A DNA stretch of 50,389 nucleotides from Gammaproteobacteria bacterium. GTDB taxonomy: Bacteria; Pseudomonadota; Gammaproteobacteria; Pseudomonadales; Azotimanducaceae. Within the stretch, counting starts at the first letter, position 1, and every line of letters begins with the position of its first letter. Under the pieces are notes generated by a model. That model saw nothing but the letters and a program-made list of their open reading frames with translations. It did not search any database and was not told the DNA's origin. The translations under genes were made by a program, and so were the position numbers. The DNA lies in the NCBI GenBank assembly GCA_004357385.1, contig SMWF01000006.1, positions 1 through 50,389 on the forward strand, in the 5' to 3' direction. This document shows positions 31,992 through 40,849 of this stretch, in pieces.

Positions 31992-33815
31992 ATGGACATG
32001 CGGGTTCTTCGACTCTGCGTCGGCGTGGCGCTGGTGGCCTTCGCCCCCGTCTCGTCTGGCGCGGGTTTCCTGTTCGGTGAAACGCAAGGACTGATCGACC
32101 TCACATTGTCCTATGGCGCGCTCTATCGCCTGGATGATGCCGATCCGGATCTGATCGCGATTGCCAGCGGCGGCCGGGCGCGCACGTCGGATATCGACGA
32201 CGGAAATCTCAACTACCAATCGGGTCTGGCGTCGAACATGGTGCGTGCCAGCGGCGAGCTGGCGATGTTCCGTAATGCCTGGGGGTTTTACGCACGCGGT
32301 AGCGCGTTTTACGACTACGAGAACCAACACAACCACCGGGCCCGGACGGAATTGACGGGTAGTCAGAAGAAGCTGGTCGGCTCGGATGCCGAATTGACGG
32401 AAGTCTATCTGAGCTTGAGCCTCGCGCCGGGTGGAATGCCGCTGGTGTTTCGCGGCGGGCGTCAGGTGGTCAGCTGGAGTGAAACCACCTTTCTGCGCGG
32501 CGGGCTGGCGTTGATCAACCCGGTGAATGCCGTCACCGCCTTTCAGCCGGCCAGTGATCTCGATGATCTCCGAGTGCCACAAGGAATGTTGTGGGGGGCG
32601 GCGGGGCTCACGGAAGTTTTTTCCATCGAAGCCTACTACCAATACGAGTGGGAGCCACTTGCGCTGCCTCCGGTTGGGACGCTGTTCTCCAACCTCGACC
32701 TGTTCGGCGGTGCGGGCCTCAACTCTGCAACATTCGGTGCCGGTGCGATCTCCGATCTCGGCACGGATCTCGACGATCGGTTCATGCTTCCGGAAGGCAC
32801 CCTCGGCTTCGATTCGGACTTTCAGCGGATGCCTGGTGCGCATCGGGTGACCCCGGATGACGGGGGCCAGTACGGCCTGGCGCTGACGGCGATTCTTCCC
32901 GGGCGCAACGCGATCAAAGGCGGGCTCCACTACATTCGCTACCACAGCCGGCTGCCGATCCTCAGTGGCCGCACCGGGGATTTGACCACGGTGGCGGCTA
33001 CCTCTGACGCCGCGGTCGATGCGCGGGCGGCGCCGCTGGCTGCGATCTACGAAGCCGAAGGGTTTGACAGCGCTGCAGCAGCGGTTCTGGCCCGTGATGC
33101 GGCAGAGCAGCTCACGGTCAGTGGATATGCCAACGATGTGTCCTACTTCGCTGAGTATCCGGAGGACATCGACGCGTTCGGGTTCAGTTTCAATACGGCC
33201 ACCATGCGCACGGGCAGCCTGTTTTCCGGAGAGATCACCTATCACAAGGACTTTCCCTTTCAGATTGCCCTCACGCCGGTTCTGGATGCGATATTCGATC
33301 CGGTGCTGTTCGATCCCGACATTGGCAACACCGCGCTCGGAGACTTTGGACCCTCAGAAGTGGTGTCCGGCGTGGTGCGCCTGGACCGGACCCAGGCGAC
33401 CCTCGAGGTTGCGCAGATCTTTCGCGGCCGCCTGTATGCGGACCAGGTGCTGGTCAAGGTGGACCTGGGATGGACGCACGTCGACGACATGCCTGGCGCG
33501 TCAGAAGCGCCGCTGACGACATCGGATTCGAACTCCTGGGGCTACCGGCTGCTGATCGCCGCGCAATACACGGGTGTCGGGGGCGGGGTCAATCTGTCGC
33601 CCCGAATCGGCTTTACGCACGACGTTGATGGCTCCACGCCCGCCCCGCTGTCGACGTTCGTCGAAGGTCGTAAGTCGTTGGTCGTCGGCCTCAGCGGAAC
33701 CTACATCAAACGCATCAGCGCAGATCTGAGCTACGTGAGTTTCTTTCACGGCGGCCGGCGCAACAGTATTCGTGATCGCGACTACCTTCGTTTTCAGCTG
33801 ACCTACTCGTTCTGA
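31992..33815 (+). CDS. DUF1302 outer-membrane protein
   Basis: A 607-residue protein with a signal peptide (about 1-23, ending SSGAG) and the alternating beta-strand pattern of a barrel, ending in the aromatic strand YLRFQLTYSF expected of outer-membrane proteins. It begins like DUF1302 proteins (GETQGLIDLTLSYGALYRL). The family is found in gammaproteobacteria beside DUF1329 proteins, usually with RND exporters, and is linked to lipophilic substrates and alkane or steroid growth. Here no RND gene is present. The DUF1329 gene follows ten bases later. Confidence 0.9.
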   Translation: MDMRVLRLCVGVALVAFAPVSSGAGFLFGETQGLIDLTLSYGALYRLDDADPDLIAIASGGRARTSDIDDGNLNYQSGLASNMVRASGELAMFRNAWGFYARGSAFYDYENQHNHRARTELTGSQKKLVGSDAELTEVYLSLSLAPGGMPLVFRGGRQVVSWSETTFLRGGLALINPVNAVTAFQPASDLDDLRVPQGMLWGAAGLTEVFSIEAYYQYEWEPLALPPVGTLFSNLDLFGGAGLNSATFGAGAISDLGTDLDDRFMLPEGTLGFDSDFQRMPGAHRVTPDDGGQYGLALTAILPGRNAIKGGLHYIRYHSRLPILSGRTGDLTTVAATSDAAVDARAAPLAAIYEAEGFDSAAAAVLARDAAEQLTVSGYANDVSYFAEYPEDIDAFGFSFNTATMRTGSLFSGEITYHKDFPFQIALTPVLDAIFDPVLFDPDIGNTALGDFGPSEVVSGVVRLDRTQATLEVAQIFRGRLYADQVLVKVDLGWTHVDDMPGASEAPLTTSDSNSWGYRLLIAAQYTGVGGGVNLSPRIGFTHDVDGSTPAPLSTFVEGRKSLVVGLSGTYIKRISADLSYVSFFHGGRRNSIRDRDYLRFQLTYSF

Positions 33816-33825
33816 TGTCCTTCTG

Positions 33826-35142
33826 ATGCCATCCCTGGCCTGGGCACTGATGTTGTTCGCCGCGGCCGCTTCGGCGCAGGATCTGACCGTGCTTGGCGCG
33901 CAGCGTAGCGGTAACGCGGACGGTACGATACCTGCCTGGACGGGTGGCATTCTGGCGCCTCCAGGCAGCTATCGTACCGGCCACCATGAGACTGACCCGT
34001 TTCCGGACGATCAGGTCCTGTTCGAAATCAGTGCGGCAAACGTCGACGCCCACCGCGATCATCTGACGCCGGGGCAGATCGCACTGCTGGAGGCGTATCC
34101 GGAGACCTGGCGCATGCCGGTCTACCGGACGCGCCGCAGCGCCTCGTATCCACAGTACGTATACGACGCGCTGGCTGCCAACGCATCGAATGCTCAGCTG
34201 GTCACCGAGGGGCGCGGCGCGGTGACCGATGCCATCGTAACTTCGCCGTTCCCGGTACCAGGCCGTGGGGTCGAGGTGGTCTGGAACCACAACCTGCGCT
34301 GGCGGGGGGTTCGGGTGAACCGGTTCGAAGGGTCCGCGGCCGTGACCCGGGCCGGGCGCTACGGCATTCTGCTGCAGTCCCAGGATTGGGGCTTCCCCTA
34401 TGCGACCGAAGGAGACACGGCCTTCAAGCGCAAGCACCCGAACGTCATGTTGGCCGTGAAGGCGAAGGTGTTGCAACCGGCCCAGGTGGCGGGAGACGGA
34501 ACCCTGGTGTGGGAACCGATCACCGAGAACATCAGCGCGCGCAAGACCTGGCAATATCTGCGCGGTCTGCGGCGGGTCGTTCGCTCGCCATACTTCGGTT
34601 ACGAGCTGCCCGCGCCGAACACCGATGGCCTGCGAACCGTCGATGACTTCGGGATGTTCAATGGTCCACCGGATCGCTTCGAGTGGCAGCTGATCGGCAA
34701 GCGGGAGATTTACATTGCCTATAACGCCTACCGGATACACAGCGAGGTCCTGAAACCCGACGACATCGTGCGGACCGGACACATCAATCCCGAGCACACG
34801 CGCTACGAGCTACATCGGGTCTGGGTGGTGGACGGCAAGCTCAAAGAAGGCGCGCGGCATGTGTACGGACGACGGGTGTTCTACCTGGACGAGGATAGTT
34901 GGCAGATCGCCGTCGCTGACGCCTATGACCTCGAAGGCAATCTGATGCGGGTTAACGAAGCGCACATCATCAACTACTACACCGTACCGACCGTGTGGAC
35001 CACCCTCGAGGTGTTTCACGCCCTGTCGGAAGGGCGGGTGCTGGTGAACGGCCTCGACAATAGTCACCGACCCTACCGATTCAGTAACCACGGGGACGCC
35101 CGGGAATTCAGTCCCAACGCGCTGAACTTCTATTTGCGCTGA
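33826..35142 (+). CDS. DUF1329 periplasmic protein
   Basis: A 438-residue protein with an N-terminal signal peptide (about 1-18, AAAASAQD), then the DUF1329 core: a LolA-like fold with GDGTLVWEPI and RVFYLDEDSWQIAVADAYD. The family is thought to carry a lipophilic ligand between membranes. It is encoded ten bases after the DUF1302 gene, the usual order. Pairing with the outer-membrane DUF1302 protein suggests a two-part shuttle. The ligand is unknown. Confidence 0.9.
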   Translation: MPSLAWALMLFAAAASAQDLTVLGAQRSGNADGTIPAWTGGILAPPGSYRTGHHETDPFPDDQVLFEISAANVDAHRDHLTPGQIALLEAYPETWRMPVYRTRRSASYPQYVYDALAANASNAQLVTEGRGAVTDAIVTSPFPVPGRGVEVVWNHNLRWRGVRVNRFEGSAAVTRAGRYGILLQSQDWGFPYATEGDTAFKRKHPNVMLAVKAKVLQPAQVAGDGTLVWEPITENISARKTWQYLRGLRRVVRSPYFGYELPAPNTDGLRTVDDFGMFNGPPDRFEWQLIGKREIYIAYNAYRIHSEVLKPDDIVRTGHINPEHTRYELHRVWVVDGKLKEGARHVYGRRVFYLDEDSWQIAVADAYDLEGNLMRVNEAHIINYYTVPTVWTTLEVFHALSEGRVLVNGLDNSHRPYRFSNHGDAREFSPNALNFYLR

Positions 35143-35210
35143 GGTCTGCGCGGTCGTTCGGCGATGGAGTCCATCGTGCTACCCTCCGGCGCCTTCCATT
35201 GGAGTGGCCG

Positions 35211-35978
35211 ATGGCGCAAGCGGTACACCCCGTGCAGCCGATACGACCCGCAGCGACGGTGATCATCGTCCGTGATGTCGGCGATCCCTTCGAGATTTTC
35301 ATGCTGCGCCGTACCTCCAGCGCGGCCTTCGCCGGGGGCATGTATGTGTTTCCAGGAGGTCGGGTCGACGGGGAAGACCACCTGCACGCCTATGATGCGA
35401 TTCGTCGGGGACCGAGCGACGACCAACAGGCTCAGCAGCGCGCGCTCGGGACGGAGTGGCGCGGCTACTGGGTTGCTGGAATTCGCGAGACCTTTGAGGA
35501 GGCCGGCTTGCTGCTCGCCTACCGTGGGAATGGCAGGAAAACCGAGCTGCTTGCCTACGCTGACGAAGCCATTCGGGCGCGCTTCGACGAGTACAGGCAT
35601 GCGGTACACGGCAAGTCGGTCACGCTCCGGGAAGTTTGTCAGCGTGAGAGTCTTCACCTGGCGGTCGATCGCATCCACTACTTCAATCGATGGGTTACGC
35701 CGCTGGGTAGGCCGCGCCGATTCGATACGCGCTTTTTCATCGCCGAGGCGCCCCTCGGCCAAACCGGTCAGCACGACGACAAGGAGACCGACCGCAGCAT
35801 CTGGATTTCTCCCGCCGAGGCGCTGGCTCGCAACAGCAGCGATGAATTCGGGTTGATGGCCGTGACCCGATTACAGCTTCAGACGCTCGCAGAGTTTTCA
35901 TCGATGGCAGCGTTGCACGAAAGCATTTCTACCCAGACACGGTTTCCGATCCACAGGCCGGTCGCGCCCCGTGACTGA
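35211..35978 (+). CDS. NUDIX hydrolase (NUDT19-like)
   Basis: About 255 residues from the ATG at 35211, which has GGAG eight bases upstream; a TTG at 35199 is possible. The NUDIX box is visible as the early [12 protein letters not shown] and the helix [13 protein letters not shown], near residues 90-102. The early part ([21 protein letters not shown]) and the length match the peroxisomal NUDT19 group, which hydrolyses CoA and acyl-CoA. It may tune CoA pools in this acyl-CoA-rich metabolism. Its stop overlaps the start of the nitroreductase-like gene by eight bases. Confidence 0.87.
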   Translation: MAQAVHPVQPIRPAATVIIVRDVGDPFEIFMLRRTSSAAFAGGMYVFPGGRVDGEDHLHAYDAIRRGPSDDQQAQQRALGTEWRGYWVAGIRETFEEAGLLLAYRGNGRKTELLAYADEAIRARFDEYRHAVHGKSVTLREVCQRESLHLAVDRIHYFNRWVTPLGRPRRFDTRFFIAEAPLGQTGQHDDKETDRSIWISPAEALARNSSDEFGLMAVTRLQLQTLAEFSSMAALHESISTQTRFPIHRPVAPRD

Positions 35979-36645
35979 AACAGCACGATTTACAACCTTG
36001 AAGGACTACCGTGAGTATCCGGCCGACGAGATGGGTGTTCGCGCGCGCGAATTTCACGAGCAGATGCGACGGCGCAGAACCGTCCGCGACTTTTCCGGCC
36101 GCACCATTCCGGAGGGCGTGCTGGAACGTTGCTTGCTTACCGCGGGGACAGCCCCTAGCGGCGCGAACCTGCAGCCCTGGCACTTCGTCGTCGTTCGGGA
36201 TGCTGAGGTGAAGCGGCAGATCCGGGGTGCCGCGGAAAAAGAAGAGCGGATTTTCTACCAGCAGCGTGCCCCCAAGGAGTGGCTCGAGGCGCTGGCGCCA
36301 CTGGGTACCGACTGGCACAAACCGTTCCTCGAGGAGGCGCCGGTGCTCATTGCCGTCATGGTCCAGCGCTACGGGGTCCGTGCGGATGGTACTCGCTTCA
36401 AACACTATTACTCGGGCGAAAGCGTGGGCCTGGCCACAGGCTTCCTGATCACGGCGTTGCACAACGTCGGCCTGGTGTCATTGACGCATACGCCCTCGCC
36501 GATGCGCTTTCTCAACCGAATTCTCGACCGTCCGAACAGCGAGCGACCCTATCTGCTGATGGTGGTGGGCTATCCGAAACGGCCCGACGTGCCCGTTCCG
36601 GACATCGGCAAGAAAACGCTCGAACAAATCGCAACGTTTATTTAG
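35971..36645 (+). CDS. Nitroreductase-family protein, iodotyrosine dehalogenase-like
   Basis: A 224-residue FMN protein with a GTG start. The FMN-binding motif [14 protein letters not shown] is near residue 32, [14 protein letters not shown] near 60, and the lid segment [14 protein letters not shown] with [10 protein letters not shown] matches the IYD (iodotyrosine deiodinase) subgroup rather than oxygen-insensitive nitroreductases. The likely chemistry is reductive dehalogenation of a halophenol or reduction of a similar group. It overlaps the NUDIX gene and precedes an SDR gene. Confidence 0.85.
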   Translation: MTETARFTTLKDYREYPADEMGVRAREFHEQMRRRRTVRDFSGRTIPEGVLERCLLTAGTAPSGANLQPWHFVVVRDAEVKRQIRGAAEKEERIFYQQRAPKEWLEALAPLGTDWHKPFLEEAPVLIAVMVQRYGVRADGTRFKHYYSGESVGLATGFLITALHNVGLVSLTHTPSPMRFLNRILDRPNSERPYLLMVVGYPKRPDVPVPDIGKKTLEQIATFI

Positions 36646-36689
36646 CAGGGCAATTGCCTGAGTTACTGCGGAACGGAAAACAGGGGGTG

Positions 36690-37556
36690 ATGATGGGAAA
36701 GCTGGGCAGCGGTCCGGATGGGGTTCTTGATGGAAAGGTGGCGGTGGTTACCGGCGCTGCCCGCTATCGGGGCATCGGTCGCGCGATTGCGTTGCGTCTG
36801 GCAGCGGATGGCGCGGACGTGGTGGGCACGGGCCTGGCGCGTGATCCGTCCGAGATTCCAGCGCATGAACGGGAGAGGGGTTGGCGGGGCGTTGCCTCTC
36901 TTGCGGAGGAAATATCGGCGCTCGGGCGGCGTGGGTTGGGGATTATCGCCGATGTCACGGATCAGTCCGACGTGGACGCCGTGGTGCGCGAAACGATCGA
37001 CACGCTGGGGCATATCGACATCCTGGTAAACAACGCAGCACTGCCCAGCGACGCCGGAGTTGCATCGATTCTCGACATGGACGATGAAACCTGGTTGACG
37101 ACCGTCGACGTCAACCTCAATGGCCTGTACCGGATGACCAAGGCCTGCGGCCGGGCCATGCGTGATCGGGGGGAGGGGGGTTGCATCATCAACATCTCCT
37201 CGATGGCCGGCCGCGTCGGGCTGGCAAACTACGGCGCGTATTGCGCCACCAAATTCGGCGTGATCGGCCTGACCCAGCAGCTTGCAATAGAGCTGGCGCC
37301 GCATCGCATACGGGTCAACTGTACCTGTCCCGGATCGACAACGACTGACATGATGGACGGGACGATTCATCGCAGTGCCGAAGCGGCGGGGATTCCGGAG
37401 GACGGCATCCGCAAGGCGATCGTCAGCCAGATACCCTGGGGTCGTCAGGGCCGCGTGGAGGAGCAGGCCGCGGTGGTGGCATTTCTGGCTGGTCCGGACG
37501 CAAGCTACATTACCGGCCAGACGCTGAACGTGGACGGCGGGCTGCGGTTCGACTGA
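36690..37556 (+). CDS. Short-chain dehydrogenase/reductase, FabG-like
   Basis: About 288 residues; the frame is open back to 36279, but the fold starts at the ATG pair at 36690/36693, with AGGGGG upstream. The glycine motif is TGAARYRGIG, two residues longer than the usual TGAxxGIG. NNAAL, Ser in NISSMAG and the Tyr-x3-Lys pair (YCATK) are present, then TGQTLNVDGG. It is a working-looking SDR with an unusual nucleotide loop, which may change cofactor choice. Convergent with the gamma-glutamyltransferase gene, one base away. Confidence 0.88.
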   Translation: MMGKLGSGPDGVLDGKVAVVTGAARYRGIGRAIALRLAADGADVVGTGLARDPSEIPAHERERGWRGVASLAEEISALGRRGLGIIADVTDQSDVDAVVRETIDTLGHIDILVNNAALPSDAGVASILDMDDETWLTTVDVNLNGLYRMTKACGRAMRDRGEGGCIINISSMAGRVGLANYGAYCATKFGVIGLTQQLAIELAPHRIRVNCTCPGSTTTDMMDGTIHRSAEAAGIPEDGIRKAIVSQIPWGRQGRVEEQAAVVAFLAGPDASYITGQTLNVDGGLRFD

Positions 37557-37557
37557 T

Positions 37558-39111
37558 TCAGCGGACCACCAGCCCAACGCCGTCGCGCCGCGGATCCCCG
37601 ACAGCACGCAGCGATCCGCCGTGCTGCTCGACGCAGTGAACGCCGCCGAAGAACAGGTTGAGTTCCTGCCAGCGTTCAATCACGAGATCGCACGAATCCT
37701 CAAGGTCGCGGAGACCCGGCTCCAGACTGAGCGTAGCTTCGTCCAGGTGCAGACGCGGGCTGGCGATCGCCTCATCGATGCGCATGTCGAAGTCGACGAT
37801 GTTGCTGATGACCTGCATCAGGGCGGTGCGAATCCGATTCGAACCGCCCGAACCCATGACCACGCGACGGTCGTCGTCGAACTCCAGCAGGCTGGGTGCC
37901 ATCATCGAAGTCATGCGCGTGCCGAGTGGCCAGCGTTGGAAGCCGTCCGGATTGATGTCGGCTTCGCCGAGCATGTTGTTGAGCATGATCCCGGTACCGG
38001 GAATCAGATGTCCGCAGCCCTCACCGTTGCTGAGGGTCAGGGCCGCGAGATTGCCGGATCCATCAATGATGCTGATGTGGGTGGTGCCGCGCAGACAGCT
38101 CGGCCGATCTTTGAGTTCGGCGCTGTAATGGTCGAGCAGTTCCGGGTTCAACAGCGCATTGAGCTCCACGTTGGCGTTTGCCAATCGGCTGCGCTGGGTC
38201 AACGCCATAACGGCAGCGAACAGCTCGACGTGTTCGGGCGATCCGAATTCTCCCAGGATGGGCACCTGCTCCAGCAGACCCAGGCCGAACGCGATCAATA
38301 TGCCGCCGGAGGACGGTGGCGGATTGGTGTGCAGGACCGTGTTTCGATAGCGGACCGTAAGCGGCGTCGCACGGCCGACGCGGTAGTCTTCCAGGTCGTT
38401 CCGGGTCAGGGTGCCGCCTTCCTGATCGCACAGTGCAACAAGACGTCTGCCGATCTCGCCGCGGTAGAAGAGGTCGTGGCCCTCGTCGACGAGTGCCTCG
38501 ATGGTGTCGCCGAGGTCTGCCTGAACCAGTTGCTGACCTTTCTGGGGCAAGTGCCCGTTCGCCGCGAAGACTGATCGAACCGGCGCGGTGAGGGTGAAGA
38601 TCGGTGCAACCACCTGAAACAGGTAGGCGTGAAAGGAACGAATGGCAACCCCTTGTCGGGCGGCTCGCAGCGCGGGCTCGGCCAGTCTGTGCAGCGGCAG
38701 AGTGCACAAGTCGTCATACATGGCGAAAATTCCCTGCACCATACCGGGTACCGCGGCGGCCCCTACGCCGATGTGAAATTCCTGGGTGACCTGGCCGAAA
38801 TCGGCGTGCACGGGATGAAAGTCGTCGCGTTGCGGATCTGCCGGGCGCTGCGGCGTCTGCGCGAAGAAGTCGTATATTCGCGGCGCCACGCCCTCCGAAT
38901 GAACCAGGGCGTAGCCGCCTCCCGCGAGTGAAGCCAACACCGGTTCGGCCACGCAGGCGGTGAGCAGCGCCGCAATGGCAGCGTCGTAGGCATTGCCACC
39001 GTCGCGCAAGATCTCGGCCGCCGCGTCTGCGGTCACCTGATGACCGCAGCCGACGGCACCGAGCGGCCGCTTGGTACGAGTCAAACCGGGCAATCGATCG
39101 CCCCACACCAT
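37558..39111 (-). CDS. ggt: Gamma-glutamyltransferase
   Basis: A 517-residue member of the GGT family (Ntn hydrolase). The autoprocessing and catalytic threonine lies in RGTTHISIIDG near residue 347, followed by SLSN-like LTLSNGEGCGHLIPGTGIMLNNM and MGSGGSNRI, the gamma-glutamate binding residues. No signal peptide is apparent at the start (MVWGDRLPGLTRTK), so it may be cytoplasmic or the start may lie elsewhere. It cleaves gamma-glutamyl bonds, for example in glutathione and its conjugates, which fits the several GST genes in the window. It overlaps the upstream region of the divergent metallopeptidase gene. Confidence 0.88.
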   Translation of the reverse strand: MVWGDRLPGLTRTKRPLGAVGCGHQVTADAAAEILRDGGNAYDAAIAALLTACVAEPVLASLAGGGYALVHSEGVAPRIYDFFAQTPQRPADPQRDDFHPVHADFGQVTQEFHIGVGAAAVPGMVQGIFAMYDDLCTLPLHRLAEPALRAARQGVAIRSFHAYLFQVVAPIFTLTAPVRSVFAANGHLPQKGQQLVQADLGDTIEALVDEGHDLFYRGEIGRRLVALCDQEGGTLTRNDLEDYRVGRATPLTVRYRNTVLHTNPPPSSGGILIAFGLGLLEQVPILGEFGSPEHVELFAAVMALTQRSRLANANVELNALLNPELLDHYSAELKDRPSCLRGTTHISIIDGSGNLAALTLSNGEGCGHLIPGTGIMLNNMLGEADINPDGFQRWPLGTRMTSMMAPSLLEFDDDRRVVMGSGGSNRIRTALMQVISNIVDFDMRIDEAIASPRLHLDEATLSLEPGLRDLEDSCDLVIERWQELNLFFGGVHCVEQHGGSLRAVGDPRRDGVGLVVR

Positions 39112-39160
39112 TCGCGATGATCCGGTTAGAATACCTGCCTTTCACGTCGTTGGTTGTCGT

Positions 39161-39901
39161 TTGCGCGCCGCATCCTTCATTGAGTTTTCACTGCAACTGG
39201 ATCAGCGTCGAGTGCGTATCGAGGTGCACCGCAACACGCGACGCCGCAATCGTCTGGGCATGACGTTCGAGGCGTCCGGCGTGCTTAGAATCGATGCGCC
39301 CCCAGGTACCGGGCGCGCGGAGATCGAGGCAACGGTGCGTGCGCACGAACGCTGGATCTCCTATCGACTGACCCGGGCGGAGCACGAAGAGGGTTACCGG
39401 TCACCCGGACTGGTGGCGGGCGCGGCGCATCGCTATCTGGGAAGGCTGTACAACCTTGAAGTTCGGGACGCAGTCACCCCGGCGTCGGTGACGCTCGATG
39501 GAGAGGTGTTGCGTGTATCCCTCGGCGGCGGGGGTACGAACGCGCTCATGGAGTTGCTGCGATCCTGGTACCGCGAGCGTGCGGATGCGGTATTTGCAGA
39601 GCGGCTGGAAGTGCTGGTTGGGCGCCTGGAATGGCTTGCAGAGGTACCGCCCTGGCGGCAGCGCTACATGACTTCGCAATGGGGTTCCTGTTCCGCCGCG
39701 GGACGACTGAGTTTGAACACGCACCTGGTGAAGGCACCGTTGGTGCTGGTGGACTACGTTCTGCTGCATGAACTCTGCCACCTCCAGCATCTGCACCACG
39801 GCGCGGCGTTCTATGCGCTCATGGATGCCGAGTTGCCGGACTGGAAGAAACGCCGGCGCCAACTTGGTGGCTATACGGCCATGCTGCGCGATCGCTTCTA
39901 G
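39161..39901 (+). CDS. YgjP-type (DUF45) metallopeptidase
   Basis: About 246 residues. The zinc motif HELCHLQH near residue 205 (HExxH with a third His) sits in the family context SQWGSCSAAGRLSLNTHLV and VDYVLLHELCHL. This is the YgjP/DUF45 family, related to SprT, whose native substrates are unsettled. The start is uncertain: the frame runs back to 39071 and the first plausible codon is the TTG at 39161; an ATT at 39179 is also possible. No Shine-Dalgarno is evident. Divergent from ggt. Confidence 0.8.
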   Translation: MRAASFIEFSLQLDQRRVRIEVHRNTRRRNRLGMTFEASGVLRIDAPPGTGRAEIEATVRAHERWISYRLTRAEHEEGYRSPGLVAGAAHRYLGRLYNLEVRDAVTPASVTLDGEVLRVSLGGGGTNALMELLRSWYRERADAVFAERLEVLVGRLEWLAEVPPWRQRYMTSQWGSCSAAGRLSLNTHLVKAPLVLVDYVLLHELCHLQHLHHGAAFYALMDAELPDWKKRRRQLGGYTAMLRDRF

Positions 39902-39919
39902 GCTGGCGTCCGGCGCCTG

Positions 39920-40849
39920 CTAGGTGCCCCAACGCGCGCGGTAACCCCGTACGTCCACGTGTACGAAAGGCCCGTGCGCATGGGTTGATCCGTACAGACC
40001 CAACCCGCCGACATACCCGTCGAGTTCGCCCGCCGCGTGCATGCCGTCGATCAGCTCGAACAACCAGCGGGCATCGGCCCTGGTCGTGTGGCCGTCCCCA
40101 TCCAGGTCATCCATGATGCCGTCCCGGGGACGGCTGTCGAGATAGATGTCCGCGGCATCGCCATACACGTGGCGACTGTACCGTACGTTGCCGATGACAC
40201 GGTTGTAGTAGGGCGTCCGGTAGCCACTCATGATGACAATCGATTGGTCTTGCCCGGTCGCGCGTTCGACGGCCGCTTTGATACGTTCCAACTTCAGTAG
40301 CAATTCGGGTCGAAGCGTGAGGTATCTGGGAAAACGGGTTGATTGCCTGGAGGTGAACTGTCCGAGCGTGAAACTCGGGGAGACGTGGATGTTCTGGTTC
40401 TCCCGGGTCACGCGCACGAAGCCGGTGGGTGGAAGATAGTTCAGGTTGTTGCGCAACGGGTGGGTCGGATAGTCGCCAATTCGGTAGCCATCGAGGAATC
40501 CCGCGTCCAGGCGATCGATGGAATGCATGATCAAGGTGTTCAAGGTGAATTTCGTTCCGGTAGCCGCGTCGGTCAGACGCAGGATGGTTTCACCGGGCGT
40601 TGCGGGTACGGTTACTTCGAATGCCGCGGGACCTTCCGCACGCCATACACCGTCGAACGCGACTTCTACTGGCCGGTTCGTGGTGAGGCGAAACGTCGTG
40701 TTCGGCAGTACGTAAACGGCAAAGGTCGGGCCTTGCAGGAGCCTGCCGTTGTACCGCACCTCCAGCGCATCGGCCAGAGTGGTTGCGCAAAGCAGGATGG
40801 GCAGTACACCGACCAGCCACCGAGCACCTTTCAATTGGCCTCCCTTCAA
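39920..40849 (-). CDS. M15-type murein peptidase (YcbK/DUF882-like) with extra domain
   Basis: A 309-residue exported protein; a signal peptide (about 8-28) ends in LADALEV. The C-terminal half has the peptidase M15 features: SGYRTPYYN, SRHVYGDAADIYLD (His, Asp zinc ligands) and HGPFVHVDVRG. Inserted before the last motif is DLDGDGHTTRADA, a calcium-loop-like sequence of the dockerin/EF-hand type. The first 130 residues are beta-rich and unusual for the family. E. coli MepK (YcbK, 182 residues) lacks them. It overlaps the stop-start of the L,D-transpeptidase upstream (ATGA), the same order as ycbB-ycbK. Confidence 0.85.
   Translation of the reverse strand: MKGGQLKGARWLVGVLPILLCATTLADALEVRYNGRLLQGPTFAVYVLPNTTFRLTTNRPVEVAFDGVWRAEGPAAFEVTVPATPGETILRLTDAATGTKFTLNTLIMHSIDRLDAGFLDGYRIGDYPTHPLRNNLNYLPPTGFVRVTRENQNIHVSPSFTLGQFTSRQSTRFPRYLTLRPELLLKLERIKAAVERATGQDQSIVIMSGYRTPYYNRVIGNVRYSRHVYGDAADIYLDSRPRDGIMDDLDGDGHTTRADARWLFELIDGMHAAGELDGYVGGLGLYGSTHAHGPFVHVDVRGYRARWGT

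Noticed and set aside
31953..33245. 430-codon minus-strand open frame
   Set aside because: Antisense to the DUF1302 gene, with shadow-type composition.
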